A DNA stretch of 64,000 bases from Marinovum algicola (GTDB taxonomy: Bacteria > Pseudomonadota > Alphaproteobacteria > Rhodobacterales > Rhodobacteraceae). Positions 44,135-52,951 of this stretch are shown here, in pieces. Each line of letters opens with the position of its first letter. The stretch's first letter is position 1. The notes under the pieces were generated by a model that worked only from the letters and a program-made list of their open reading frames with translations, was not told the DNA's origin and made no database searches. The position numbers and the translations under genes are program-made. The DNA lies in the NCBI RefSeq assembly GCF_900109145.1, contig NZ_FNYY01000002.1, forward strand, positions 372,001 through 436,000, given 5' to 3'.

Positions 44135-44685
44135 CGGCTCAGGCAGGTCCTCAAGGCTTGCAGGCTGCGGCGCAGCCAGGTTCTCATGGTGTTCAGAGGC
44201 ACCGCGAAATGCGCCGCCAGTTCGGCATAGGTGGCCCCGTAGAGATAGGCCTGGCGCACCGCCTCGGCCTTTTCATCGGCCAGTTCGTCGAGGCAGGCGG
44301 AGATCTGCGCCCGGGTGTCCTTTTGCAGCAGCTGCTCGGCCGGGCCGGGCTCATGGGTTTCGAGACGGTCGATGCGGGTCTCGTCTCCTTCGGCGTTGTC
44401 GGTGGCGGCTGTGCGTCGCTTGCGCAGCAGGTCAATGGCGTGGTTGCGGGCAACCGTGATCAGCCACGTCATCGGCTGAACCCGGCCGGACTGATAGGCG
44501 TCGGCGCGCTTCCAAATCTTGACATAGATGTCCTGAAGCGCATCCTCGGCCATTGCCCTGTCCTTGAGGATACGCAGGCAGATCCCGAAAAGTTTCGCCG
44601 AGGTGGCGGAATAGAGCGCGGCAAAGGCCTTGCGGTCGGCCATCGAGACCCGGGTCAACAATGCATCAAGGTCCTGGGCCGTCAC
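44131..44685 (-). CDS. ECF RNA polymerase sigma factor (SigK/RpoE-like)
   Basis: 184 aa with region 2 (AFAALYSATSAKLFGICLRI, EDALQDIYVKIWKRA, MTWLITVARNHAIDLLRK) and region 4 (EAVRQAYLYGATYAELAAHF, NTMRTWLRRSLQALR). The start is GTG at 44685 with AAGGAACG before it. Pairing with an RskA-type anti-sigma in overlapping frames is characteristic. It diverges from cobS. A sigma-70-like promoter at 44727-44754 may give basal expression; an ECF-like one was not evident here. Confidence 0.95.
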   Translation of the reverse strand: MTAQDLDALLTRVSMADRKAFAALYSATSAKLFGICLRILKDRAMAEDALQDIYVKIWKRADAYQSGRVQPMTWLITVARNHAIDLLRKRRTAATDNAEGDETRIDRLETHEPGPAEQLLQKDTRAQISACLDELADEKAEAVRQAYLYGATYAELAAHFAVPLNTMRTWLRRSLQALRTCLSR

Positions 44686-44726
44686 GTCTGTCGTTCCTTA
44701 AGTCGTTCGCGCTGCGCTCGGTCCAC

Positions 44727-44754
44727 AGGATAGGCCACGACTTGGCCGAAGCAA
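44727..44754 (-). promoter_or_regulatory. Sigma-70-like promoter of the ECF sigma gene
   Basis: Minus strand TTGCTT, 16 nt, TATCCT; the -10 element lies about 42 nt before the GTG start. Confidence 0.4.
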
Positions 44755-44856
44755 GAGCCGATCGAAAACGCCGCCCCCTCCCCTTGCCACTGCGGTGAAT
44801 ATGGTGCACCAACCGGAGCGCATATTCAGCGATCAGGCACCGGAAAGGACGCACTC

Positions 44857-45843
44857 ATGGCGGACGGGCAGATGGACCCCAATACCAGACCTTCCGAGGA
44901 AATCTCGGTCCGCGATGTCTTTGGCATCGATACCGACATGGTGGTCAAGGGCTTTGCCGACCGCAGCGAACGGGTGCCGGACGTCGACAGCACCTACAAG
45001 TTCGACCCCGACACCACGCTGGCCATCCTGGCCGGCTTTTCCCACAATCGCCGGGTGATGATCCAAGGCTACCACGGCACCGGGAAATCGACCCATATCG
45101 AACAGGTGGCGGCGCGGCTGAACTGGCCGGCGGTGCGGGTCAACCTCGACAGCCATATCTCGCGCATCGACCTGATCGGCAAGGATGCGATCAAGCTCAA
45201 GGATGGCAAGCAGGTCACCGAGTTCCAGGAGGGCATCCTGCCCTGGGCGCTGCGCAACCCGACCGCCATCGTGTTCGACGAATATGACGCCGGCCGCGCC
45301 GACGTGATGTTCGTGATCCAGCGGGTGCTCGAGGTTGACGGCAAGCTGACGCTGCTCGACCAGAACCAGGTGATCCACCCGCATCCCTATTTCCGCATCT
45401 TCGCCACCGCCAACACCGTGGGGCTGGGCGATACCACCGGCCTTTATCACGGCACCCAACAGATCAACCAGGGCCAGATGGACCGCTGGTCGCTGGTGGC
45501 GACGCTGAACTATCTCTCGATTGATGCCGAATGTGCCATCGTTCTGGCGAAATGCCCGCATTACAACACCGAGAAGGGCCGCAAGAAGGTCAAGCAGATG
45601 GTCACCGTTGCCGATCTGACGCGGACCGCCTTCATGAACGGCGACCTCTCGACGGTGATGAGCCCGCGGACGGTGATCGCCTGGGCCCAGAACGCCGAGA
45701 TCTTCCGCAATGTGGGCTATGCCTTCCGGGTGTCCTTCCTCAACAAGTGCGACGAGCTCGAGCGGCAGACCGTGGCCGAGTTCTATCAGCGCTGTTTCGA
45801 CGAGGAACTGCCCGAGAGCGCGGCGAGCCTGAGCCTCGGATAA
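44857..45843 (+). CDS. cobS: Aerobic cobaltochelatase subunit CobS
   Basis: AAA+ ATPase subunit of the CobNST chelatase, which inserts cobalt into hydrogenobyrinate diamide in aerobic cobalamin synthesis; 328 aa. Walker [10 protein letters not shown] is at 71-79, Walker B VFDEYD at 139-144, and [10 protein letters not shown] is the sensor-1 region; [12 protein letters not shown] and NQGQMDRW are typical of CobS. GGAAAGGAC stands before the ATG. A terminator follows the stop, so the downstream genes are transcribed separately. CobT, its partner, lies 1.2 kb further; cobN is not here. Confidence 0.97.
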   Translation: MADGQMDPNTRPSEEISVRDVFGIDTDMVVKGFADRSERVPDVDSTYKFDPDTTLAILAGFSHNRRVMIQGYHGTGKSTHIEQVAARLNWPAVRVNLDSHISRIDLIGKDAIKLKDGKQVTEFQEGILPWALRNPTAIVFDEYDAGRADVMFVIQRVLEVDGKLTLLDQNQVIHPHPYFRIFATANTVGLGDTTGLYHGTQQINQGQMDRWSLVATLNYLSIDAECAIVLAKCPHYNTEKGRKKVKQMVTVADLTRTAFMNGDLSTVMSPRTVIAWAQNAEIFRNVGYAFRVSFLNKCDELERQTVAEFYQRCFDEELPESAASLSLG

Positions 45844-45890
45844 ACCCGGCTCCGCCCCTATTGGGGCCGCGACATTGCGAACCGGAATTG

Positions 45891-45911
45891 CGGCGCCTTC
45901 GGGCGCCGTTT
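45891..45911 (+). terminator. Rho-independent terminator after cobS
   Basis: CGGCGCC-TTCG-GGCGCCG stem with a stable tetraloop, then TTT. It lies 48 nt after the cobS stop. Confidence 0.85.
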
Positions 45912-46004
45912 CTGCATCTGCAAGCGTTACCCTGGCACGACACCCGGCCAGAGTTTTCATTCTGCTCAATACGTGACACGAAATTTTGGTGTTATGCTGA
46001 AATC

Positions 46005-46400
46005 ATGAGCGGTATGAAAATTTTTGCCTTGTGTCTCGTGCTGGCGGTGTTCTCCTCCCTGCCGCCAGCGCGGGCCCTGCCCCTGGCGCCGGACAATCCG
46101 GTTGTCTTATTTGCCACCTGCGTCGGCCGGCTTTCGGCGATGATGGAGCATCAGTGGATGTTCGACGGCGCCGGATCGGAGCGGACCGAGGCGCAGCGCG
46201 CGGCGATGATCGGTCTGCTGGAGGCGGTGCGCCCCGCGGATGCCGGCCGCCAGGTGCTGCATCTGCGGATCGAGGCCAAGATGGCGCAGGCGGCGCTGCT
46301 GACCCGGGCCACCTTCAACCCGGATGCCGCAGAGGCCCGCCGCGCGCTCATGCTGGCCGAAATGCGCGTGGCGGAATGCACCGGGCTGTTGCTGGGCTGA
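46005..46400 (+). CDS. Small secreted hypothetical protein, paralogue 1
   Basis: 131 aa. Residues 1-24 form a signal peptide (KIFALCLVLAVFSSL, cleavage after PARA). The mature chain is helical and contains FATCVGRLSAMM at the start and VAECTGLLLG at the end, two cysteines about 86 residues apart that could form a disulfide. It aligns over its length with the gene at 46509 (see there). No ribosome site precedes either ATG (46005 or 46014); a TATGCT hexamer ends 6 nt before the first, so the mRNA may be leaderless. I do not recognise a known family. Confidence 0.75.
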   Translation: MSGMKIFALCLVLAVFSSLPPARALPLAPDNPVVLFATCVGRLSAMMEHQWMFDGAGSERTEAQRAAMIGLLEAVRPADAGRQVLHLRIEAKMAQAALLTRATFNPDAAEARRALMLAEMRVAECTGLLLG

Positions 46401-46472
46401 CCCGGGGTATCGAAGGTGCTGGGGGCGCCGCGACAATGCCTCAAATCTTATAGACCTTGTATATACTTTTCG

Positions 46473-46502
46473 TTGACCGGAACGGCGGCGCCGTCATAGC
46501 AT
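46473..46502 (+). promoter_or_regulatory. Promoter giving a leaderless mRNA for paralogue 2
   Basis: TTGACC at 46473 and TAGCAT at 46497 with 18-nt spacing; the -10 ends 6 nt before the ATG at 46509, so transcription would start at or next to the start codon. Confidence 0.5.
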
Positions 46503-46508
46503 TGTTAC

Positions 46509-46910
46509 ATGACCCGCGTGTTTCGCCCCCTTGTGGTGGCGGCCTTTCTGGTGCTGTCGTTCTGGTCTGCCGCCCCTGCCGCGCCCCCGCCTCCCGGGGA
46601 CCGGGCCGAGGCTTTTGCGATCTGCGCCGGCCGGCTCTGGGCGCTGTCGGTGCGCCAGGCGGCGGTGGGCGACCCTTCGTCACAGGCCACCGGGCAGATG
46701 CGCGAGGATTTCGACATGTTGCTCGGCGCGGTGCTGCCCGATGCCGCAAGCGACCGGCAGGCGCAGCGCTGGCGGGTGGATGGCTGGGTGCAGATCGCGC
46801 ATCTGCTGGCCCGCAATCAATACGGTGCCACCCCGCGACGGCGCGACCTGGCCGCCACCCGCATGGCCTCGCGGATCGACACCTGCCGGCGGATGATCCT
46901 CCGGCGATGA
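46509..46910 (+). CDS. Small secreted hypothetical protein, paralogue 2
   Basis: 133 aa with a signal peptide (VVAAFLVLSFWSAAPA, cleavage near APAAP). FAICAGRLWAL, MLLGAVLPDA, RQAQRWRV, AHLLAR and the C-terminal cysteine in DTCRRMIL line up with FATCVGRLSAM, GLLEAVRPAD, RQVLHLRI, ALLTR and ECTGLLL of the gene at 46005, with the two cysteines equally spaced. So the pair arose by duplication and then diverged. There is no Shine-Dalgarno sequence; a good promoter ends 6 nt before the ATG. Both lie between cobS and cobT on the same strand. Function unknown. Confidence 0.78.
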   Translation: MTRVFRPLVVAAFLVLSFWSAAPAAPPPPGDRAEAFAICAGRLWALSVRQAAVGDPSSQATGQMREDFDMLLGAVLPDAASDRQAQRWRVDGWVQIAHLLARNQYGATPRRRDLAATRMASRIDTCRRMILRR

Positions 46911-47011
46911 GGCCTGCGCCCCTGGCCGGCAAATCCCCGGCCCTCGTCTCTGGCCATTGCCTGCGTGAGCGATTACGTTGACGCTGTTTCAATCCCGACC
47001 GCAGGCACCCC

Positions 47012-48886
47012 ATGGCGCAGACCGACAATCCCGCAGATCCGTTCAAGAAGGCGCTGGCCGAGGCCACCAAGGTGATGGCCGACGATCCCGAGCTCACGGT
47101 ATCTTATTCCGTCGACCCCTCGGGCGTGTCGGGCGATGCCATGCGGCTGCCGCAGGTCAGCCGACGGATGACCCGGGACGAGGTGCTTCTGGCGCGCGGC
47201 ACGGCGGATGCGCTGGCGCTCAAGCACAAGTACCACGACGCCGCGACCCACAATCGCTATGCGCCGCCGGGCGACATGGCACGCGAGCTCTACGAGGCGA
47301 TGGAAACCGCCCGCTGCGAGGCGATGGGCGCGCGCGACATGCCCGGCACCGCCGGCAATATCGACGCCAAGATCGGCGCCGAGGCCGACAAACGCGGCTA
47401 TGACCAGATCACCCAGGCCTCGGATGCACCGCTTTCGGTGGCGGCCGGCTATCTGATCCGCCATCTCGCCACCGGACGCGAGATGCCGAAGGGCGCGGCC
47501 AATGTGATGGAGCTCTGGCGCGGGTTCATCGAGGATCAGGCCGGCGGCCAGCTCGGCGATCTTCAGGAGACGCTGGCCGATCAGAGCCAGTTCGCCAAGC
47601 TGGCCCGGCGGGTGATCCAGGATCTGGGCTACGGCGATCAGCTGGGCGAGGATCCCGACGATCTCGAGGACGAGTCGGAGGATCAGGCCGAGGACAGCCA
47701 GGACGACGACCGCGACCCCGACAGCACCGGGCAGGACGACGACCAGGACGATCAGACCGAGGCCAGCCCGGAACAGAGCCAGGAAGACCAGCAGGATCCG
47801 AGCCAGGCGCAGGTGACGATGGACGACATGTCCGACACCGAAGCCGGCGAAGAGACCGAACTGCCCGAGGGCGAGGCGCCGCTGGAGCCGCCGACCCCGG
47901 CACCGGTCTCGGAGGCCGACCCGGATTACACCGTCTTCGCGACCGAGTTCGACGAGGAAATCCACGCCGAGGAGCTCGCCGATCCGGCCGAGCTGGAACG
48001 GCTGCGCGCCTATCTCGACCAGCAGCTCGAGCCTCTGAAAGGCGCGGTCAGCCGCCTCGCCAACAAGCTGCAACGCCGGCTTCAGGCGCAGCAGAGCCGG
48101 TCCTGGGAATTCGACCTCGAGGAAGGCATCCTCGACGCCGGGCGGCTGGCGCGGGTGGTGGCCAATCCGACGACGCCGCTGTCGTTCAAGGTGGAAAAGG
48201 ACACCGAGTTCCGCGACACGGTGGTGACGCTGCTGCTGGACAATTCCGGCTCGATGCGCGGCCGGCCGATCTCAATCGCGGCGATCTGTGCCGATGTGCT
48301 GGCCCGCACGCTGGAGCGCTGTTCGGTCAAGGTCGAGATCCTCGGCTTCACCACCCGGGCGTGGAAAGGCGGTCTGAGCCGCGAGAAATGGCTGGGCGAA
48401 GGCCGGGCGCAGCAGCCCGGACGGCTCAACGACCTGCGCCACATCGTCTACAAGGGCGCCGATGCGCCCTGGCGCAGGGCGCGGCCCAACCTCGGGCTGA
48501 TGATGAAGGAAGGGCTGTTGAAGGAGAACATCGACGGCGAGGCGCTGGAATGGGCGCATCGCCGGATGATCCACCGGCCCGAGGCGCGCAAGATCCTCAT
48601 GGTGATCTCCGATGGCGCGCCGGTCGACGATTCGACGCTCTCGGTGAACCCGGCGAATTTCCTCGAGAAACACCTGCGCGACGTGATCGCCATGGTCGAG
48701 CGGCGCCGCGCCGTCGAGCTTCTGGCGATCGGTATCGGCCACGACGTGACACGCTATTACGACCGGGCGGTGACGATCACCGATGTCGAACAGCTGGCCG
48801 GTGCGATGACCGAGCAGCTGGCGGCGCTCTTCGACACCGATCCGCGGGCCCGCGCCCGGGTGATGGGAATTCGCAAGGCCAGCTGA
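47012..48886 (+). CDS. cobT: Aerobic cobaltochelatase subunit CobT
   Basis: Large partner of CobS in the cobalt chelatase, 624 aa. The N-terminal helical domain (1-210) contains [14 protein letters not shown]; residues about 215-300 are a very acidic linker ([15 protein letters not shown]-type composition) as in known CobT; the C-terminal half is a VWA domain with the metal-ion-dependent adhesion motif DNSGSMRG at 410-417 and [12 protein letters not shown]. The start has GCAGGC before it. It forms the CobST ring that drives CobN. No vitamin B12 riboswitch was seen upstream. Confidence 0.97.
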   Translation: MAQTDNPADPFKKALAEATKVMADDPELTVSYSVDPSGVSGDAMRLPQVSRRMTRDEVLLARGTADALALKHKYHDAATHNRYAPPGDMARELYEAMETARCEAMGARDMPGTAGNIDAKIGAEADKRGYDQITQASDAPLSVAAGYLIRHLATGREMPKGAANVMELWRGFIEDQAGGQLGDLQETLADQSQFAKLARRVIQDLGYGDQLGEDPDDLEDESEDQAEDSQDDDRDPDSTGQDDDQDDQTEASPEQSQEDQQDPSQAQVTMDDMSDTEAGEETELPEGEAPLEPPTPAPVSEADPDYTVFATEFDEEIHAEELADPAELERLRAYLDQQLEPLKGAVSRLANKLQRRLQAQQSRSWEFDLEEGILDAGRLARVVANPTTPLSFKVEKDTEFRDTVVTLLLDNSGSMRGRPISIAAICADVLARTLERCSVKVEILGFTTRAWKGGLSREKWLGEGRAQQPGRLNDLRHIVYKGADAPWRRARPNLGLMMKEGLLKENIDGEALEWAHRRMIHRPEARKILMVISDGAPVDDSTLSVNPANFLEKHLRDVIAMVERRRAVELLAIGIGHDVTRYYDRAVTITDVEQLAGAMTEQLAALFDTDPRARARVMGIRKAS

Positions 48887-48916
48887 CGGCGCGCCGCGCG
48901 GGCCGGCGTGGGGCGC

Positions 48917-48980
48917 CTGGGGGCTCTGCCCCCGTCGCCTTTGGCGACTCCCCCGAGAGTATTTTCGGCAAGAGGAAGAA
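48917..48980 (+). repeat. Dispersed intergenic repeat, copy C
   Basis: GGGGGCTCTGCCCCC hairpin, GTCGCC/GGCGAC hairpin, ACTCCCCC and the tail GAGAGTATTTTCGGCAAGAG. It lies 30 nt after the cobT stop and ends 12 nt before the pepP ATG, so its purine-rich tail becomes part of the pepP leader. Confidence 0.75.
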
Positions 48981-48992
48981 CTGGGAAGCACG

Positions 48993-50771
48993 ATGTTTCA
49001 ATCCTTCGAGGTAACGGCCCGGCCCGAACAGGGCCCGCCGCGGCTGGCGGCGCTGCGCAAGGTGATGGCGGATCAGGGGCTGGCCGGATTTGTCGTGCCC
49101 AAGGCGGATGCGCATCAGGGCGAATATGTGGCGCCGCGCGATGACCGGCTGGCCTGGCTCACCGGTTTCACCGGCTCGGCCGGCGCCGCGGTGGTGCTGG
49201 CGGAGGCGGCCGGCGTCTTTGTCGACGGCCGCTACCGGGTGCAGGCGCGCCAGCAATTGGCGGCGGAGTTCACCCCGGTGGACTGGCCCGAGGTGCAGCC
49301 GGCGGCCTGGATCCGGGAGCATCTGCCCGAGGGCGCGCTGGGCATCGATCCCTGGCTGCACACGCTGAAACAGCAGCGGGCGCTGGAGGCGGGGCTGAAA
49401 GGCTCCGGCGTGGCGCTGTCGCGGGTCGGGAACCTGGTGGACCGGATCTGGCCGGATCAGCCGGGGCCGCCGATGGCGCCGGTGAGGACGCATCCCGATG
49501 CGCTGGCCGGGCGCAGCTCGGCCGACAAGCGGGCGGCGCTGGCCGAGGACATGCGCGGTCTGGGGGCGGGTGTGGCCGTGATCACCCTGCCGGATTCGCT
49601 CTGCTGGCTGCTGAACATTCGCGGCGGCGACATTCCGCGCAACCCGGTGGCGCATGGCTTCGCACTGCTGTTCGACGATGGCACTGTCGATCTCTTCATG
49701 GCCGCCGGGAAGCTCTCCGAGGTCGATCTCGGCCCCGAGGTGCGTTGTCATCCACCCGAGGGCTTTGCCGCGGCGCTTGAGGCGCTGGAGGGGCCGGTGC
49801 TGATCGATCCGGAGTCGGTGCCGTTGGCGGTGGTCGATGCGATCCGCGCCGAGGTGATCGAGGGCCGCGACCCCTGCGTGCTGCCCAAGGCCTGCAAGAC
49901 CGACAAGGAGCTGGCCGGGATGCGGGCCGCACATGAGCGCGACGCGGTGGCGATGTGCGAGTTTCTCGCCTGGCTGGAAGAGACCGCACCGGGCGATCTG
50001 ACCGAGATCGACGTGGTGACGGCGCTGGAAGGGTTTCGCCGGGACACCGGGGCGCTGCTCGATATCTCGTTCGAGACGATCAGCGGATCGGGTCCGAACG
50101 GCGCCATCGTGCATTACCGGGTCAGCGAGGAAAGCAACCGCAAGCTGGCCGATGGCGAGCTTTTGCTGATCGACAGCGGCGGGCAGTATCTGGACGGTAC
50201 GACGGATATCACCCGGACCCTGGCGATCGGCGCCGCGCCGGAGGCGGCGCAGGCGGCCTTTACCCGGGTGCTGCAAGGCATGATCGCCATGAGCCGGGCG
50301 CGCTGGCCCGAGGGGCTGTCGGGGCGCGATCTGGATGCGCTGGCGCGGATGCCGCTGTGGATGGCCGGGCAGGATTACGGCCATGGCACCGGCCACGGGG
50401 TCGGCGCCTATCTCTGTGTGCACGAAGGACCGCAGAGGCTGGCGCGCACCGGGATGGAAAAGCTGCGCGAGGGCATGATCCTGTCGAACGAGCCCGGGTT
50501 CTACAAGGAGGGCGCTTTCGGCATCCGGATCGAGAACCTGATGGCCGTCCGCAAGGCCGCCCCCCTGCCCGAAGGCACGGTCAAGGAGATGCTGGACTGG
50601 GAAACGCTGACCTGGGTGCCGATCGACCGGCGGCTGATCCTGGCCGAGCGCCTGACGGCGGAGGAACGGGACTGGCTGAACCAGTATCATGCGACCTGCC
50701 GACACATGTTGCGGCCAAGGCTGGGCAAGCGGGCGGCGATGTGGTTGGATGCCGCAACCGCAGAAATCTGA
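48993..50771 (+). CDS. pepP: Xaa-Pro aminopeptidase (M24B)
   Basis: Dinuclear-metal peptidase that removes an N-terminal residue before proline; 592 aa, the long form with two creatinase-like N-terminal domains (about 1-310) before the pita-bread catalytic domain. Metal ligands are seen in LLIDSGGQY and GTTDITRT (Asp), [10 protein letters not shown] (His), [10 protein letters not shown] and FGIRIENLM (Glu). GGGAAG stands 4 nt before the ATG. It follows cobT and repeat copy C. No signal peptide, so cytosolic. Confidence 0.95.
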   Translation: MFQSFEVTARPEQGPPRLAALRKVMADQGLAGFVVPKADAHQGEYVAPRDDRLAWLTGFTGSAGAAVVLAEAAGVFVDGRYRVQARQQLAAEFTPVDWPEVQPAAWIREHLPEGALGIDPWLHTLKQQRALEAGLKGSGVALSRVGNLVDRIWPDQPGPPMAPVRTHPDALAGRSSADKRAALAEDMRGLGAGVAVITLPDSLCWLLNIRGGDIPRNPVAHGFALLFDDGTVDLFMAAGKLSEVDLGPEVRCHPPEGFAAALEALEGPVLIDPESVPLAVVDAIRAEVIEGRDPCVLPKACKTDKELAGMRAAHERDAVAMCEFLAWLEETAPGDLTEIDVVTALEGFRRDTGALLDISFETISGSGPNGAIVHYRVSEESNRKLADGELLLIDSGGQYLDGTTDITRTLAIGAAPEAAQAAFTRVLQGMIAMSRARWPEGLSGRDLDALARMPLWMAGQDYGHGTGHGVGAYLCVHEGPQRLARTGMEKLREGMILSNEPGFYKEGAFGIRIENLMAVRKAAPLPEGTVKEMLDWETLTWVPIDRRLILAERLTAEERDWLNQYHATCRHMLRPRLGKRAAMWLDAATAEI

Positions 50772-50841
50772 CACAAGGCTGTTACACCGCCCGGGCCATG
50801 TTCGGGCGATCTTATGTGGACGCCGTATTGGGGAGAGTGAG

Positions 50842-51180
50842 ATGACGATCAGGATCGTGAAGGCCGAAGGCAAATGGGTGGTGCGTGCCAGCGGCGCCGT
50901 GCTGGGCGAAAGCAGCAATGCGCTGGAACTGCTCGAAGACGGCCACAAGCCGGTGATCTATTTCCCGCGCAGCGACATCGCCATGGCCTTTCTTGAACCC
51001 TCCGAGACCGTCACCACCTGCCCGCACAAGGGCACGGCCAGCTATTATTCGATCGAGGCCAAGAACCGGACCCTGACCGATGTGGTCTGGTCTTATGAGG
51101 ACCCCAAGGAGGCCGCGGCGGCGATCAAGGGATATCTGGCCTTTCAGCCCGGCGATTACCTTCAGATCGAAGAGCTCTGA
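50842..51180 (+). CDS. DUF427-family protein
   Basis: 112 aa, a single DUF427 domain: [53 protein letters not shown] and [22 protein letters not shown]. These are small beta proteins of unknown activity. GGGGAGAGTGAG before the ATG is a usable ribosome site. It converges on the ClC gene, stops 7 nt apart. Confidence 0.92.
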   Translation: MTIRIVKAEGKWVVRASGAVLGESSNALELLEDGHKPVIYFPRSDIAMAFLEPSETVTTCPHKGTASYYSIEAKNRTLTDVVWSYEDPKEAAAAIKGYLAFQPGDYLQIEEL

Positions 51181-51187
51181 GCGCCGG

Positions 51188-52876
51188 CTAGCTGTGTTCC
51201 TCTTCCGCCGTGGCGGCGAGCGCGCGGTTGTAGGCCTTGAGCGCGTCGACGTGGAACAGCGCGCCGCGCAATTCGGGCGGCTGGCCTTCGCCACGGATCG
51301 CCACCACCGGCAGGAATGCGACGCCCGAGGTCTCGAACATGGGAAGGGCGGTTTCCAGCGTGGCACTGGCGTTGAGATAGACGCCGGTTTCCACCATCTC
51401 CCAGCAGGTGGCTTCCGAGGGGGCCTGGGGGTCGTCCATCGGCCGCATCACCTGGGCCACCCGGAACATCGCCAACAGATAGGCTTGCGGGCCCGCCGCC
51501 AGATGCACCCCGCGGCGTTCCAGCTGGGTCAGGAAGAACGACCGGTCGACCAGCCGTGAGGCCAGCGCGGTGGACATCGAGACCGAAACCATCACCGCCA
51601 GCCCGGTCTGCCAGTCGCCGGTCAGCTCGAAGACGATCAGCGTGGTCGAGATCGGCGCGCCCAGCACCGCCGCCGCCACCGCCCCCATGCCGGCCAGCGC
51701 ATAGAGGGTGAAGGCGCCGGATTGCTCGGGAAACAGCGAGGTGGCGATCAGCCCGAAGGCCAGCCCGGTCAGCGCCCCCACCATCAGCGAGGGCGAGAAC
51801 ATGCCGCCGCCCATGCGGCCGGCCATGGTGACCGCGACGGCCAGAACCTTGATCACCGCATAGACCACCGCCTGCCAGAGCAGGAGCTGGCCGGTCAGCG
51901 CCAGCGAGGTGGTCTCGTAGCCGACGCCGATGATATGCGGAAAGAAGATCGCCATGCCGCCGAGGATCGCCCCGGCCAGCATCGGGCGTATCCAGTACGG
52001 CAGGCCGATGCGGCTCTGGATCCGACTTTCCAGATCGTCGGCCCAGAAGATGCCGCGGATCATGATCACCGAGACCAGCCCGCAGACCAGCCCGAGGATC
52101 AGGAAGGCCGGCAGTTCGAGGTAGAACTCGAGCGCGGTGGTGCCGGGCAGCGTGAATTCGGTGACATCGCCAAAGGCCAGCCGGTTGATCACCGTGCCGG
52201 CGGCCGAGGCCACGACAATGGGGGCGAAACTGTGCAGGGCGAAATGGCGCAGCACCACCTCGAGCGCAAAGAGCGCGCCGGCGATGGGGGCGTTGAAACT
52301 GGCGGAAACCGCCGCCGCCACGGCGCAGCCCAGCAGATCGCGGCCGGTGATGCCATCGGCATGCAATACGTTGGACACCCAGGACGAGATCATCGCGGCG
52401 ATATGCACCACGGGACCTTCGCGCCCCGTCGAGCCGCCGGTCGACAGGGTGATCAGCGACGAGGCGGCCGAGGCGAGGCCGGCCTTTTTCTCGACCCGCC
52501 CGTCATTCAGCGCCGCGCCCTCGATCACGTCGGCCACCGCGCGGACCCGGCCGTCATCGGTAAAGAAATACAGGATCAGCCCCACGGTCACGCCGCCGCC
52601 CATGGGGATGATCAGCACCCAGAACCAGTCGAGCGAATTGGCGAAGGTGTGCAGCTGGGTGATGTCGTCGGTGCCGTAGAGCGTGGCCTGTAGCCATTCG
52701 ATCGCCCGGCGGAACAACAGCGCCGCGAAACCGGCGGCGATGCCGATCATCAGGGCGATGAACCAGAACTGGATCTGGCTGGGCCCGCGATGGCGCAGCA
52801 GCTGCCAGCCGCGATCGAACACCGCGCGCATCTCGCGCAGCTGGCGAATGGCGGGATTTCTATCGGTATTTGCCAT
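51188..52876 (-). CDS. ClC-type chloride channel/antiporter with C-terminal CBS-like region
   Basis: 562 aa membrane protein with about 15 hydrophobic helices. GSTGREGPVVHIA (148-160) is the second ClC signature, with the gating glutamate E153; GGGMFSPSLMVGALTG and VLGAPISTTLIVFELTG are the later ones. The first signature GSGIP is replaced by MGGGV, so ion selectivity may differ from chloride. The C-terminal 110 residues look like CBS domains. No ribosome site is evident. It is divergent from the FAD oxidase. Confidence 0.93.
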   Translation of the reverse strand: MANTDRNPAIRQLREMRAVFDRGWQLLRHRGPSQIQFWFIALMIGIAAGFAALLFRRAIEWLQATLYGTDDITQLHTFANSLDWFWVLIIPMGGGVTVGLILYFFTDDGRVRAVADVIEGAALNDGRVEKKAGLASAASSLITLSTGGSTGREGPVVHIAAMISSWVSNVLHADGITGRDLLGCAVAAAVSASFNAPIAGALFALEVVLRHFALHSFAPIVVASAAGTVINRLAFGDVTEFTLPGTTALEFYLELPAFLILGLVCGLVSVIMIRGIFWADDLESRIQSRIGLPYWIRPMLAGAILGGMAIFFPHIIGVGYETTSLALTGQLLLWQAVVYAVIKVLAVAVTMAGRMGGGMFSPSLMVGALTGLAFGLIATSLFPEQSGAFTLYALAGMGAVAAAVLGAPISTTLIVFELTGDWQTGLAVMVSVSMSTALASRLVDRSFFLTQLERRGVHLAAGPQAYLLAMFRVAQVMRPMDDPQAPSEATCWEMVETGVYLNASATLETALPMFETSGVAFLPVVAIRGEGQPPELRGALFHVDALKAYNRALAATAEEEHS

Positions 52877-52951
52877 ATCGTTCGATCACGTCTTTGCGCG
52901 CCTGAGCCGCTGCGGTAGATATGCGCGATTTCCGAGATCAGGGGCGAAACC

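Noticed and set aside
45531-46004. Extension of the 46005 gene upstream through cobS
   Set aside because: It would run through the cobS terminator and an AT-rich promoter region; the signal peptide begins at 46005 or 46014.
44857-48886. A cobalamin riboswitch before cobS or cobT
   Set aside because: Neither leader is long enough or shows a B12-box-like sequence; the cobS terminator is a simple tetraloop hairpin.
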